Shown: one piece after another, positions 17,912 to 31,852 of the stretch | Numbering within the stretch: position 1 is the first letter of the stretch | Layout of the letters: each line of letters opens with the position of its first letter | Assembly (NCBI RefSeq): GCF_900114185.1 | Contig: NZ_FOSE01000002.1 | Location: forward strand, 1,909 to 65,908 | From: Cellulomonas sp. KH9 | GTDB taxonomy: Bacteria > Actinomycetota > Actinomycetes > Actinomycetales > Cellulomonadaceae | Direction: 5' to 3' | DNA length: 64,000 bases | Position numbers and translations under genes: made by a program | Notes under the pieces: generated by a model | Seen by the model: the letters and a program-made list of their open reading frames with translations, nothing else | What the model was told of the DNA's origin: nothing | Databases searched by the model: none

Positions 17912-19365
17912 GCGCACCCACGGACGACACGGCCACCCGGCCGGCGACCGGTGAGCCGATGAGCCAGGACGAGGCCATCGCCTCGATCGGCAACTACACC
18001 TACGGGTGGCACGACCCGGACGTCGCCGGCGCCGTCGCGCGGCGCGGCCTGTCCGAGGACGTCGTGCGCGACATCTCGCGGCTCAAGAACGAGCCCGAGT
18101 GGATGCTCAAGACGCGTCTGAAGTCGCTGCGGCTGTTCGAGAAGAAGCCCATGCCCTGGTGGGGCGCGGACCTGTCGGGCATCGACTTCGACAACATCAA
18201 GTACTTCGTGCGGTCCACCGAGAAGCAGGCCACCAGCTGGGAGGACCTGCCCGAGGACATCCGGAACACGTACGACCGGCTCGGCATCCCGGAGGCGGAG
18301 AAGCAGCGTCTCGTCGCGGGCGTCGCCGCGCAGTACGAGTCCGAGGTCGTCTACCACCAGATCCAGGAGTCGCTCGAGGAGCAGGGCGTCATCTTCCTCG
18401 ACACCGACACGGGTCTGCGCGAGCACCCGGAGATCTTCGAGCAGTACTTCGGCTCCGTGATCCCCCCGGGCGACAACAAGTTCGCCGCGCTCAACAGCGC
18501 CGTGTGGTCCGGCGGGTCGTTCGTCTACGTGCCGCCGGGCGTCCACGTCGAGATCCCGCTGCAGGCCTACTTCCGCATCAACACGGAGAACATGGGCCAG
18601 TTCGAGCGGACGCTGATCATCGCCGACGAGGGCTCCTACGTGCACTACGTCGAGGGCTGCACCGCGCCGATCTACCAGTCGGACTCGCTGCACTCCGCGG
18701 TCGTCGAGATCATCGTGAAGAAGAACGCCCGCGTGCGGTACACGACCATCCAGAACTGGTCGAACAACGTGTACAACCTGGTGACCAAGCGGGCGACCGC
18801 GGCCGAGGGCGCCACCATGGAGTGGGTCGACGGCAACATCGGCTCCAAGGTCACCATGAAGTACCCGGCGATCTACCTCATGGGTGAGCACGCCCGCGGC
18901 GAGACGCTGTCGATCGCGTTCGCCGGCGAGGGCCAGCACCAGGACGCGGGCTCCAAGATGGTGCACGCGGCGCCGCACACGTCCTCGTCCATCGTGTCGA
19001 AGTCGGTGGCGCGCGGGGGCGGTCGCACGTCGTACCGCGGGCTCGTGCAGATCCTCGAGGGGGCCGAGCACTCGGCGTCCAACGTGCTGTGCGACGCCCT
19101 GCTCGTCGACCAGATCTCGCGCTCCGACACGTACCCGTACGTCGACGTCCGCGAGGACGACGTGTCGATGGGCCACGAGGCCACGGTCTCCCGCGTCAGC
19201 GAGGACCAGCTGTTCTACCTGATGTCCCGAGGCATGACCGAGACCGAGGCCATGGCCATGATCGTGCGGGGGTTCGTCGAGCCCATCGCCCGTGAGCTGC
19301 CCATGGAGTACGCGCTCGAGCTCAACCGCCTCATCGAGCTGCAGATGGAAGGGGCCGTCGGCTGA
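17908..19365 (+). CDS. sufB: Fe-S cluster assembly scaffold SufB
   Basis: 485 aa, full family length. Scaffold partner of SufC and SufD where the Fe-S cluster is built. Recognisable stretches: [50 protein letters not shown] with conserved Cys, and [12 protein letters not shown]. No intein interrupts it, unlike mycobacterial SufB. GGAAGGA lies 9 nt before the ATG, which overlaps the sufR stop by 4 bases. Confidence 0.97.
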   Translation: MSAPTDDTATRPATGEPMSQDEAIASIGNYTYGWHDPDVAGAVARRGLSEDVVRDISRLKNEPEWMLKTRLKSLRLFEKKPMPWWGADLSGIDFDNIKYFVRSTEKQATSWEDLPEDIRNTYDRLGIPEAEKQRLVAGVAAQYESEVVYHQIQESLEEQGVIFLDTDTGLREHPEIFEQYFGSVIPPGDNKFAALNSAVWSGGSFVYVPPGVHVEIPLQAYFRINTENMGQFERTLIIADEGSYVHYVEGCTAPIYQSDSLHSAVVEIIVKKNARVRYTTIQNWSNNVYNLVTKRATAAEGATMEWVDGNIGSKVTMKYPAIYLMGEHARGETLSIAFAGEGQHQDAGSKMVHAAPHTSSSIVSKSVARGGGRTSYRGLVQILEGAEHSASNVLCDALLVDQISRSDTYPYVDVREDDVSMGHEATVSRVSEDQLFYLMSRGMTETEAMAMIVRGFVEPIARELPMEYALELNRLIELQMEGAVG

Positions 19366-20672
19366 TGTCGACCACCACGAACGAGCAGGTCCCCACCGAG
19401 GGCCTCTCGACGGACCACTCCCGTGCGACCGCCGACGGCGCGCACACGCACGGCGGGATCGTCCCGGAGGCGTCGCGCGCGTCGCGTCCGACGAGCTTCG
19501 ACGTCGCGGACTTCCCCGTGCCCACGGGGCGCGAGGAGGAGTGGCGCTTCGCGCCCGTCGACCGGTTCGCCGGCCTGTTCGCCGCGGCGACCGACGGCGT
19601 CCTCAGCGGCCGCGGCGTCCTGACGACCGTCGTCGAGGCGCCCGAGGTCCGCGTCGAGATCGTCGACCGCGACGACGTGCGCCTCGGCACCGCCGGCAAG
19701 CCCGGCGACCGTGCCGCGGCGACCGCGTGGGCGTCGTTCGACCGTGCCACGGTCGTGACGCTGCCCCGCGAGTCGGTGTCCTCCAAGGTCACGTCGGTGG
19801 TCGTCGAGGGCATCGAGGGCGCCGGTCTGGCGGAGGCCCCCCTCGAGCCGACCGCCGCGCACCTGCTGGTGCACGCCGAGCCGATGTCCCAGGGCGTGGT
19901 CGTGCTCGACCACGTCGGGCACGCCAACCTCACCGAGACGGTCGAGATCGTCGCGGAGGACGGTGCCCACCTGACGGTCGTGTCGGTGCAGGACTGGGCG
20001 GCCGGCTCGGTCCACGCCGCCAGCCACCGGGTGCGGATCGGGCGCGACGCGACCGTGAAGCACATCGTCGTCACGCTCGGCGGCGACGTCGTCCGCATCA
20101 CGCCCGACACCGAGTTCGTCGGCGAGGGCGCGTCCGTCACGGCGCTCGGCCTGTACTTCGCGGACGCGGACCAGCACCAGGAGCACCGCCTGTTCGTGGA
20201 CCACGCGGTCCCGAACTGCGTGTCCCGGGTCACCTACAAGGGCGCCCTGCAGGGCGTCGGCGCCCACACCGTCTGGGTCGGCGACGTGCTGATCCGCGCG
20301 GCCGCCGAGGGGACCGACACGTACGAGCTGAACCGCAACCTCGTCCTGACGGACGGCGCGCGCGCGGACTCGGTCCCGAACCTCGAGATCGAGACCGGTC
20401 TCATCGAGGGTGCCGGCCACGCCAGCGCCACCGGCCGGTTCGACGACGAGCAGCTCTTCTACCTGCGCGCCCGCGGGATCCCCGAGACGGACGCGCGCCG
20501 CCTCGTCGTGCGCGGCTTCTTCGCCGAGCTCATCCACGAGATCGGCGTGCCCGAGGTCGAGGAGCGGCTCGTCGCCGCGATCGACGCCGAGCTCGAGAAG
20601 TCGATGAGCGAGATCCTCGGTGTGCCCCAGGTCGAGGGATCCGAGGCCGCGGCCGCCCCGGAGCGTGCATGA
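19365..20672 (+). CDS. sufD: Fe-S cluster assembly protein SufD
   Basis: 435 aa, beta-helix paralogue of SufB that completes the SufBCD complex. Conserved tail: FYLRARGIPETDARRLVVRGFFAELI. The N-terminal ~35 residues are Thr/His-rich and variable, then FPVPTGREEEWRF is the usual SufD start motif. Start and stop codons of sufB and sufD share one base (TGATG). Confidence 0.96.
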   Translation: MSTTTNEQVPTEGLSTDHSRATADGAHTHGGIVPEASRASRPTSFDVADFPVPTGREEEWRFAPVDRFAGLFAAATDGVLSGRGVLTTVVEAPEVRVEIVDRDDVRLGTAGKPGDRAAATAWASFDRATVVTLPRESVSSKVTSVVVEGIEGAGLAEAPLEPTAAHLLVHAEPMSQGVVVLDHVGHANLTETVEIVAEDGAHLTVVSVQDWAAGSVHAASHRVRIGRDATVKHIVVTLGGDVVRITPDTEFVGEGASVTALGLYFADADQHQEHRLFVDHAVPNCVSRVTYKGALQGVGAHTVWVGDVLIRAAAEGTDTYELNRNLVLTDGARADSVPNLEIETGLIEGAGHASATGRFDDEQLFYLRARGIPETDARRLVVRGFFAELIHEIGVPEVEERLVAAIDAELEKSMSEILGVPQVEGSEAAAAPERA

Positions 20673-21001
20673 GCGCCCAGCTGGCCTGCTACACCGCGGA
20701 CGTCCCGGTCGCCGGTGCGCTCCGCGTCGAGCTCGAGGGCGAGGCGGGACCCGTCGAGGTCGCCGTCGTCCGCGACGAGTCCGGTGACTGGCACGCGATC
20801 AGCGACGTCTGCTCGCACGGTGCCGTCTCCCTGTCCGACGGCGAGGTCGAGGACTGCACGGTGGAGTGCTGGCTGCACGGGTCGAGGTTCGACCTGCGCT
20901 CCGGCAAGCCGCTGTCGCCGCCCGCGATCCGCCCCGTCCCCGTCTACCCCGTGACCGTCGACGGCGAGCGTGTGCTCGTCGACGTCGACGCGCCGCTCTG
21001 A
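20669..21001 (+). CDS. Rieske [2Fe-2S] ferredoxin of the suf operon
   Basis: 110 aa. Rieske ligands CSHGAVSLSDG (Cys 48, His 50) and ECWLHGSRFDL (Cys 67, His 70). Commonly annotated as a non-heme iron oxygenase ferredoxin subunit; in actinobacterial suf operons it lies between sufD and sufC. No oxygenase subunit is nearby, so it more likely donates electrons during Fe-S assembly; this is inference. The ATG overlaps the sufD stop. Confidence 0.92.
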   Translation: MSAQLACYTADVPVAGALRVELEGEAGPVEVAVVRDESGDWHAISDVCSHGAVSLSDGEVEDCTVECWLHGSRFDLRSGKPLSPPAIRPVPVYPVTVDGERVLVDVDAPL

Positions 21002-21022
21002 AACTGCGAGGAGTACCCCCAG

Positions 21023-23763
<2,741 letters not shown>

Positions 23764-23767
<4 letters not shown>

Positions 23768-24126
23768 CCACCGAAGAGACCACGCCCGTGCCCGCGACCG
23801 GCGCGCCCACGACCGGTGCCGCCACGGCGGCGGACGTCGAGGAGGCGATGCGCGACGTCATCGACCCCGAGCTCGGCATCAACGTCGTCGACCTCGGCCT
23901 CGTCTACGGCGTCGTCATCGACCAGACGAACACCGCCGTCATCGACATGACGTTGACGTCGGCGGCGTGCCCGCTGACCGACGTCATCGAGGACCAGTCG
24001 GCCCAGGCGCTCGAGGGCGTCGTCGACGGCTTCCGCATCAACTGGGTGTGGATGCCGCCGTGGGGCCCGGAGAAGATCACGCCCGACGGCCGCGAGCAGA
24101 TGCGGGCCCTGGGCTTCAACATCTGA
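23764..24126 (+). CDS. sufT: SufT, MIP18/DUF59 family Fe-S assembly factor
   Basis: 120 aa. DUF59 core with VIDPELGINVVDLGLVY, LTSAACPLTDVIEDQ (conserved Cys) and WMPPWGPEKITPDGREQMRALG. The family assists Fe-S cluster maturation or carriage. The Thr/Ala-rich first 25 residues are variable. ATG overlaps the sufU stop; last gene of the suf operon. Confidence 0.95.
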
Positions 24127-24136
24127 CCCACCGCGT

Positions 24137-24176
24137 CACGGCCGCTCCCTCACCACCAGGTGAGGGGGCGGCCGTG
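24137..24176. terminator. Terminator closing the suf operon
   Basis: An 18-bp stem with one G-U pair (CACGGCCGCTCCCTCACC with its partner) and an ACCA loop, between convergent sufT and the zinc peptidase gene. Confidence 0.88.
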
Positions 24177-24196
24177 CGTCGTCGGACGGGTCCCGG

Positions 24197-25066
24197 TCAG
24201 AGGCTGTCGGTCGCGAACGTGTCGCACGCCTCGAGCGAGCCCTGCTCGTAGCCGGTGGTGAACCACGTCTGCCGCTGCTCGCTGGAGCCGTGGGTCCACG
24301 TGTCGGGGTTCACGCCGCCCGACTGCTGCTGGATGTGGTCGTCGCCGACGGCGGCCGCCGCGTCGAGCGCCTGCGCGAGCTCCTCGCGCGTCGGCGGCTG
24401 CAGGTACGTGACGCCGGTCTCGGGGTCCTCCCGCGTGGCGGCGTCGCCGACCCACATCCCCGCGTAGCAGTCGGCCTGGAGCTCGACCCGCACCGAGTCG
24501 GACTCGGCGCCGCCGCCGCTGCGGTCGGCGGAGTCGAACACGCCCGTGAGGTGCTGGACGTGGTGGCCGTACTCGTGGGCGTAGATGTACATCTCCGCCA
24601 GCGGCCCGCCCTGCGCGCCGAGCTGCTGCTGCAGCAGGTCGAAGAAGGCGACGTCCAGGTAGATGCCCTGGTCGGCCGGGCAGTAGAACGGGCCGGTCGA
24701 CGCGGAGGCCTGGCCGCAGCCGGTCGCGACGCCGTCCGTGAACTCGTTGCCCGACGGAGGTGCGAAGGCGGTCCCCGCGGGGACCGTGGCCGCCCAGTAC
24801 ACGTCCAGCGACTCCAGGGTGGCGGAGTACCGGCACAGGGGATCGGCGTTCGCCTGCTCGGCGGTGCACTCGCCGACCTCCTCGACGGGCTGGCTCGCGC
24901 CGCCTCCCTGCCCGGAGCCGAGGATCCCGGACACGTCCTGGCCGGTGAACAGGAAGATCGCCAGGGCGATGATCCCGACGAGGCCGCCACCGGCCACCGC
25001 GGTGCCGCCGCGCCCGTGGCGCTTGACCCGGCCGCCCTCGAACCTGCCACCCTCGCTGAACGTCAC
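24197..25066 (-). CDS. Neutral zinc metallopeptidase (YpfJ family)
   Basis: 289 aa. One N-terminal transmembrane helix (~25-41) after a basic segment (FEGGRVKRHGRGG) anchors an extracytoplasmic domain with the zinc motif HEYGHH (His 164, Glu 165, His 168) and a downstream Glu in VELQADCYAGMW. Cysteines in the outer domain could form disulfides. Substrate unknown. GTG 25066 is preferred: it gives the family-typical MTFSEGGRF start and TAGCGT (25078-25073) lies 6 nt upstream. GTG 25072 would overlap that spacing. Confidence 0.9.
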   Translation of the reverse strand: MTFSEGGRFEGGRVKRHGRGGTAVAGGGLVGIIALAIFLFTGQDVSGILGSGQGGGASQPVEEVGECTAEQANADPLCRYSATLESLDVYWAATVPAGTAFAPPSGNEFTDGVATGCGQASASTGPFYCPADQGIYLDVAFFDLLQQQLGAQGGPLAEMYIYAHEYGHHVQHLTGVFDSADRSGGGAESDSVRVELQADCYAGMWVGDAATREDPETGVTYLQPPTREELAQALDAAAAVGDDHIQQQSGGVNPDTWTHGSSEQRQTWFTTGYEQGSLEACDTFATDSL

Positions 25067-25145
25067 GCGCACACGCTAGCCCCGAGGTCACGCACGCGCG
25101 CGGCGGCGCTGGACGGTGGTCCGGGAGCCCGTGCGCGGCAGCGTG

Positions 25146-26447
25146 TCAGGGGCGGCGCGTCGTCGCCCGCACGACCGCCGCGAGCGCCGTCCCCACGTGC
25201 CGCGACGGACCGCGCCGCGGCAGGGCGGCAAGTCGAGGGGCAAGGTCCGGCAACCGGTGCGCCGCGCCGGCCGCCACCGCGCGGGCGGCGAGCAGGGCGG
25301 CGGCCCGGTGGGTGTCCAGCGCGCTGTGGCCCGTGCCGGCGAGCGGGACGAGGACGGAGTCCGGGGCGAGCCCGACGACCCGCTCGGCGACGGGCCGGGG
25401 CGTGCGCAGGTCGCGGTCGCCGGAGAGGACCGCGACGGGCCACGTGAACGTCGGCAGCGCCGCCGGCAGGTCGACCGGGGCGGCCGGGGAGCCGCCACCG
25501 CCGCCCTCGTGCCGCGCGGCCGCGTCGGCGAACGCGAGCTGCGGGTCGAGGGGACCACCGTCCGGCGGCAGCGCGTACCCGAGCTCGTCGTCCATGATCC
25601 CCGCGACGAGGTCCGGCTCCATGACGAACGGCTGTCCGGCGCCCGCCACCTCGCCGCTGCCGAGCGTCGCCACCCGGTCCCACACCGCCCGCAGCCGTCC
25701 GGCACGCCGGGCGAGCAGGAGGCGGTGCAGCACCTGCGGGCCGGCGAACTCGTGCACGACCTGCACGACGTGGGCGAGGTCGGCCGCCGGTACCTCGTCC
25801 GCGAGGGAGCGGACCGCCTCGGCCACGCCGACGAGGGCCGGGTCGTCATCGGCGCGCAGGTCGCCGTCCCACAGGAGGCGGCGCCGGTGCGCGCGGCACG
25901 CGGCGAGGTCGTCCGCGGGGGCCAGGACGGGGGAGTCGAGGACCATCCCGGCGACGCGGTCGGGGTGGCGCGTGCCGAAGGCCTGGACGACGTACGACCC
26001 GTAGGACGCCCCGAGCAGGACAGCACGCTCCACGCCTGCCGCGTCCAGCACCGCCGCGAGGTCGTCCACGACCGCGGCGACCGTGACGGCCTCGCCCGGC
26101 ACGTCGTCGCCCCCGCGCAGGCGGCGTGACAGACCGATCCCGCGGTGCTCGACCATGAGGACGTCGAGCCCGCGGCGGGTGGCCTCGGCGCGCAACGCCA
26201 CGTAGGGCAGCACGGACGCGAGCCCCGGGCCGCCCGGCACGACGACGAGCGGAGGGGCGTCACCGCGCGGAGCGGTACGGACGTAGGCCAGCGGGAGGGT
26301 GTCGCCGTGGACCGGCCGGTCCACCGTCCCCCCGCCGTGCGCGAGGACCCCGCGCGCGGCGCGCTCGACCGCCGCGCGGCGAGCGGCGTCCCGTCCGCCC
26401 GAGCCCTGCCCCGTCATGCCGTCCGCGCGACCGTCCCGTGTCGTCAT
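25146..26447 (-). CDS. Alpha/beta hydrolase, proline iminopeptidase / tripeptidyl aminopeptidase-like
   Basis: 433 aa. PGGPG oxyanion-hole motif at 71-75, EHRGIGLSRR, nucleophile elbow GASYG (Ser 148), acid Asp probably in SGDRDLRTP and His in GTGHSALDT. The large helical cap between ~190 and 330 fits the proline iminopeptidase family. No clear signal peptide, so probably cytoplasmic. Exact peptide specificity unknown. ATG 26447; ATG 26417 also possible. Confidence 0.85.
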   Translation of the reverse strand: MTTRDGRADGMTGQGSGGRDAARRAAVERAARGVLAHGGGTVDRPVHGDTLPLAYVRTAPRGDAPPLVVVPGGPGLASVLPYVALRAEATRRGLDVLMVEHRGIGLSRRLRGGDDVPGEAVTVAAVVDDLAAVLDAAGVERAVLLGASYGSYVVQAFGTRHPDRVAGMVLDSPVLAPADDLAACRAHRRRLLWDGDLRADDDPALVGVAEAVRSLADEVPAADLAHVVQVVHEFAGPQVLHRLLLARRAGRLRAVWDRVATLGSGEVAGAGQPFVMEPDLVAGIMDDELGYALPPDGGPLDPQLAFADAAARHEGGGGGSPAAPVDLPAALPTFTWPVAVLSGDRDLRTPRPVAERVVGLAPDSVLVPLAGTGHSALDTHRAAALLAARAVAAGAAHRLPDLAPRLAALPRRGPSRHVGTALAAVVRATTRRP

Positions 26448-26542
26448 GACCCCGTAACGGGCCGCACCGTGGGCCGGTTCCCGCCCGCACCCGCACGTGG
26501 GGCAGCATGGGCGCGGCCACCCCCGACCCCAGGAGCGACCGC

Positions 26543-26953
26543 ATGCCCGCGTCCACCCCCGCGCCGTCCGTCCCGGCCGCGTCCCCGTCCGTGCCTGCCG
26601 ACACCGCTCCCGTGCGTCCCGTCGGGCGCCTGTTCGCCGTCGTCGCGCTCGTGGAGGCGTTCACGTGGGCGGGCCTGCTCGTCGGCATGGTCCTCAAGCA
26701 CGTCACGCAGACCACCGAGCTCGGCGTGGCGGTCTTCGGGCGCCTGCACGGCGGGGCGTTCCTGCTCTACACGGTCGTCGCCCTGGTCGCCGCCGTGCGG
26801 CTGCGCTGGCCGTGGTGGGTCGCGGGGATCGCGCTGGCCGCCGCGGTGCCGCCCCTGGTCACGCTGCCGCTCGAGCGGTGGCTGCGACGCACCGGCCGGC
26901 TCGCCCGCCCACTGCCGACCGACGGCGACCCGGCGGCGGTACCCGGCACCTGA
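26543..26953 (+). CDS. DUF3817 integral membrane protein
   Basis: 136 aa. After a ~30-residue Pro/Ala-rich N-terminus, three hydrophobic helices include LFAVVALVEAFTWAGLLVGMVLKHV, with the DUF3817 signature region (EAFTW...GMVLKHVT) and GRLHGGAFLLYTVVALVAA. AGGAGC 6-7 nt before ATG 26543 supports this start over the ATG at 26507. Function unknown; short conserved actinobacterial membrane protein. Confidence 0.85.
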   Translation: MPASTPAPSVPAASPSVPADTAPVRPVGRLFAVVALVEAFTWAGLLVGMVLKHVTQTTELGVAVFGRLHGGAFLLYTVVALVAAVRLRWPWWVAGIALAAAVPPLVTLPLERWLRRTGRLARPLPTDGDPAAVPGT

Positions 26954-26993
26954 CACGCGCCGCGCCGCCCCGCGCGCACCTGCCGGTACGGGC

Positions 26994-27629
26994 TCAGTCC
27001 CCGAGCCCGCGCGCCGCCAGCGCGTCGCCCGTCGTCCGCGCGTGCCCCACCATCCGCACCGCCGCCGGCACGACGACCGCCCGGGGGTCCCGCTCCAGCC
27101 CGCGTGCCCGGGCGGCGTCCCGCGCCTCGCCCGTGACCCGCACGAGCACCGGGACGGTGCGCAGGAACAGCCCGACGGTGAGCGCCACCGTCTCCGGCGG
27201 CAGCCCGACGTGCCGCAGCGGGCGCGCGGCCCGCGCGACCACGGTCAGCAGGTCGTCGGCGCGGGTCGTCGTCGTCACCAGGGTGCCCGCCAGCACCAGG
27301 GTCAGCAGGTCCAGTGCCACCTCCGCGCCGTACGCCGCACCGCGCGCCCACGTCTGGTACCCGCCGAGGGCGGCGGCCGTGAGCAGCACGGGCACCAGCC
27401 CGCGTGTCGACGTCCGCCACGGCGTGCGGGCCACGACCCCGAGCGCGATCACGACGAGCAGCCCGACGGCCGCCACGACCGGTCCGGTGCGGACGACGAG
27501 GACCGCGCCGACCGCCGCGAGCAGGACCAGCTTGAGCCCTGCGGGCGCGCGGTGGACCGGGCTCGTCCCGGGACGGTGCAGGCCCAGCGGGCCGGCCCAG
27601 GGCACGCGCTGCGGCCGTCCCGCGCTCAC
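26994..27629 (-). CDS. bioN: ECF transporter T component (BioN/CbiQ-like)
   Basis: 211 aa with several transmembrane helices and the EcfT coupling motif LRARGLERDP-like stretch (DAARARGLERDPRA) near 185, plus a second Ala-Arg-Gly motif at ALAARGLGD. It couples BioM ATP hydrolysis to the BioY substrate protein. GTG 27629 was chosen as the only good start before the first helix. Downstream in the bioY-bioM-bioN order. Confidence 0.88.
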   Translation of the reverse strand: MSAGRPQRVPWAGPLGLHRPGTSPVHRAPAGLKLVLLAAVGAVLVVRTGPVVAAVGLLVVIALGVVARTPWRTSTRGLVPVLLTAAALGGYQTWARGAAYGAEVALDLLTLVLAGTLVTTTTRADDLLTVVARAARPLRHVGLPPETVALTVGLFLRTVPVLVRVTGEARDAARARGLERDPRAVVVPAAVRMVGHARTTGDALAARGLGD

Positions 27630-27675
27630 CGGGGACCCCCCGGGCCGCGCCGGGTCCGGGATCGTGGCGGCCCGC

Positions 27676-28404
27676 TCACGGCACGGCCTCGGCGGCGCGT
27701 GCGCCCATGAGCTCCCGGTAGCGGGCGAGGGCGGGCCCCGGCGCGTCGTCGGCGACGACCTGGCCGTCGTCCACCACGAGCACGCGCTCGGCACGCGCGG
27801 CCGCCTCCAGGTCGTGCGTCACCACGACGACCTGCTGCGCCAGGGACGCGAGCAGCGCGTCCACGTGGGTGCGCCACCGCAGGTCGAGCAGCGTGGTCGG
27901 CTCGTCGCAGACCAGCACGGCCGGCTCGGTCGCCAGCACCGCGGCCAGGGCGAGGAGCTGGCGCTGCCCGCCGGACAGGGCGTGCACCGACACGTGCGCC
28001 CGCTGCGCGAGGCCGAACCGGGTCAGCACGTCGAGGGCACGTGACGCGCGCTCGCGGGCGTCCGGCACCGTGCGACGCAACGACAGCGCCACGTCCTCCA
28101 GCGGCGTCGGCATGACGATCTGCGCGTCGGGGTCGGTGAACACGAAGCCGACCCGCTGCCGCACGGCGCGGCCGTCGGCGGCCGTGTCGAGCCCGTCGAC
28201 GCGCACCGCACCGGCCGAGGGCAGCACCAGCCCGTTGAGCAGGCGGGCGAGCGTCGACTTGCCGGAGCCGTTGGCCCCGACCACGGCCACGCGCCGCTCG
28301 GTGAGCCGCAGCGTGACGGGCCCGAGCAGCCGCACGACGCGGTCCGGGCCACCGGCCGGGTCGGGGGACCAGGCGGTGACCTCGGCCGCGTCGAGCTCGA
28401 TCAC
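27676..28404 (-). CDS. bioM: ECF transporter ATPase (BioM)
   Basis: 242 aa. Walker A GANGSGKST, Q-loop FVFTDPDAQIVMPTPLED (the ECF-type DPDxQ pattern), signature LSGGQRQLLALA, Walker B VLVCDEPTTLLD and H-loop VVTHDLE. Start ATG overlaps the bioY stop. Part of the biotin uptake transporter. Confidence 0.92.
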   Translation of the reverse strand: MIELDAAEVTAWSPDPAGGPDRVVRLLGPVTLRLTERRVAVVGANGSGKSTLARLLNGLVLPSAGAVRVDGLDTAADGRAVRQRVGFVFTDPDAQIVMPTPLEDVALSLRRTVPDARERASRALDVLTRFGLAQRAHVSVHALSGGQRQLLALAAVLATEPAVLVCDEPTTLLDLRWRTHVDALLASLAQQVVVVTHDLEAAARAERVLVVDDGQVVADDAPGPALARYRELMGARAAEAVP

Positions 28405-29072
28405 GCCGTGCGCCGGCCGCGGCGCAGGTCGGGGAACGCGCGCAGCACGGCCAGCGTCACACCCGCGGCGAGCAGGTTCTTCACCACGTCACCGGGCCAG
28501 TAGACGACGTCGATGGCCAGAGCCTCGGCGGGGCCGACCGCGAGCCGCGTCATCAGCCCGACGATCCCGGCGGGGTGCGTGACCAGGAACGACGAGCCGA
28601 GGCCTGCGGCGACGAGCAGCGGGTAGCGCCACGCCGGGCGCGCGCGCAGCGCGAGCCAGCCGAGCCACCCGGCGACCGCCGCGGTGACGGGGAACGCCAG
28701 CAGGTAGCCGACCGACGGCTTGCCCAGCACACCGAGGCCGCCGGTCATCTCGGCGAAGACGGGTACCCCGGCCAGGCCCACGACCAGGTACAGCAGGACG
28801 GCGAGGAACCCGCGCCGGGCGCCGAGCACGAGGCCCGCGACGACGACGCCGAACGTCTGCAGGGTGACGGGCACGCCCGCCCCCGTCGGGATCGCCGGCA
28901 CCAGGGCGCACGCGGCGACGAACGCCGCGAACGTGGCCACGAGGGCGACGTCCGTGCTGGTCCGGCGCACGGAGCGCGGTGCAGGAGGGTCGCCGAGCAC
29001 CTCGGCGACGACCGGGCCGGGCACGGGCGTCACGGTGCGCGCGCCGTCGTCGTGCGGGAAAGGGCTGGACAT
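28401..29072 (-). CDS. bioY: Biotin transporter substrate-binding subunit BioY
   Basis: 223 aa. About six transmembrane helices; hallmark GAGVPVTLQTFGVVVAGLVLGARRG and the GGLGVLGKPSVGYLLAFP loop. It captures biotin for the EcfA/EcfT module encoded right after it. The first ~55 residues are a soluble Pro-rich extension. Start ATG 29072 with GGGAGA upstream on the minus strand. Confidence 0.92.
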   Translation of the reverse strand: MSSPFPHDDGARTVTPVPGPVVAEVLGDPPAPRSVRRTSTDVALVATFAAFVAACALVPAIPTGAGVPVTLQTFGVVVAGLVLGARRGFLAVLLYLVVGLAGVPVFAEMTGGLGVLGKPSVGYLLAFPVTAAVAGWLGWLALRARPAWRYPLLVAAGLGSSFLVTHPAGIVGLMTRLAVGPAEALAIDVVYWPGDVVKNLLAAGVTLAVLRAFPDLRRGRRTA

Positions 29073-29099
29073 GGGCGTCTCCCGCCGGTGAGGTGGACG

Positions 29100-29138
29100 G
29101 TCGTCGGGCCGTCCGCCCGGAGGCGGGCGTGCGACGAC
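29100..29138 (-). promoter_or_regulatory. Leader hairpin of the bioYMN transcript
   Basis: Outer arms GTCGTCG (29100-29106) and CGACGAC (29132-29138) enclose a second GC stem. A minus-strand -10 TAGCGT (29175-29170) would place this hairpin inside a leader of ~90 nt upstream of bioY. Role unknown. Confidence 0.35.
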
Positions 29139-29183
29139 GCCGGTGCGGTCGGGAGCCCGACCCCCGGCCACGCTAGCGCTGGG

Positions 29184-29189
29184 TACGAT
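29184..29189 (+). promoter_or_regulatory. -10 (TACGAT) for the ABC-F gene
   Basis: TACGAT faces the ABC-F gene; predicted start near 29196 gives a ~60-nt leader. It lies back to back with the bioY -10 (29170-29175). Confidence 0.45.
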
Positions 29190-29255
29190 GGACGGCGTTT
29201 GTGCCGGGGGCCAGAACCCGCCCGGTCTTCTCGTAGGAAACCGAGGAACCACCCC

Positions 29256-30826
<1,571 letters not shown>

Positions 30827-30854
<28 letters not shown>

Positions 30855-31852
30855 GCCTGCAGGTCGCGCCGCTGCTGCGCCTCGATCTCGGCGTCCTCGT
30901 CGATCTCGTCCCGGCCGCGCGCGCGGCGGGGTCGGGGCGGGCGCGGGCCTGCTGCCGCCTCCCCGAGCGCACCGGCCCCGAGCGCACCGGCCGCCGCCCA
31001 CTCGCGGCGTGCCGCGACGCTGAACGCGACGAGGCCCCCCAGGGCGAACACCCACCACTGGAACGCGTACGACAGGTGCGAGCCGGGGTCCGTGCTCGGT
31101 GCGGCGAGCGCACCGAGCGGCTCGTCGGCGCCCGGGACCTCGCGCACCAGCCCGCCGTACGCGGCGTACGGCTCACCGTCCACGCCGGCGGCCGCCAGCA
31201 CCTGGGCCGGTGAGATGGCCTGCACCTGGCCGTCCGGGGCGCTGCGGGCGCTCGCCGGCTCACCCGGCCGCAGCCGGACGGTCACCGTGACGTCGCCGGC
31301 CGGCGGTGCGGGCACGTCGACGTCGACCGAGCCGTCCGCACCCGTCGGCACCCAGCCCCGGTCGACCACCAGCACGCGCCCGGCGTCCACCGGGGCACCG
31401 AAGGCGCCCGGTGCCGCGTCCTGCACGACCAGGGGGACCAGCACGTGGTACCCGGGCGTGCCGGGCACCACGGGGCGGTTGCGCAGCAGCACCGCCGCGT
31501 CCGCCACGTACCGGCCGCGGACCTCGACCGAGCGCCACGCGTCGGCCTCCGGGAGCCGGGCGTCGGGGTCCGCGACGACGTCGGCGAGGTCGACGGGCGA
31601 GGCCGCGTAGTTCGCCTCGACGACCGCGATCGCGGCGTCGCGCGCGACGTGCCGGTGCCACTGCCAACGGCCCAGGAACGTGCAGGTGAGCGCGACGGCG
31701 ACCGCGAGCACCACCAGCCCGACGGCCCGGCGTCGCGCGGCCGCGCGCAGGTCGCCGGCCGTCAGGGGCACGGCCGGCGCGGCGCCCGCCCCGGCGTCGT
31801 CCGTCGCCCCCCGGTCGCCGGCCGCGGTCCCGTCCTCGTGCAGCAGGCTCAC
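30827..31852 (-). CDS. SURF1 family cytochrome oxidase assembly protein
   Basis: 341 aa. Two transmembrane helices, one near residue 45 (VGLVVLAVAVALTCTFLGRWQWHRH) and one at LSYAFQWWVFALGGLVAFSV, flank an outer domain; GRWQWHR, RNRPVVPGTPGYHVLVPL and VDRGWVP are SURF1 hallmarks. The family helps heme insertion into cytochrome c oxidase, matching ctaA elsewhere in the window. A charged cytoplasmic tail (EIDEDAEIEAQQRRD) ends the protein. GTG overlaps the preceding stop. Confidence 0.92.

Noticed and set aside
20669-21001. Ring-hydroxylating oxygenase system
   Set aside because: Only the Rieske ferredoxin is present, inside the suf operon, with no oxygenase subunits.
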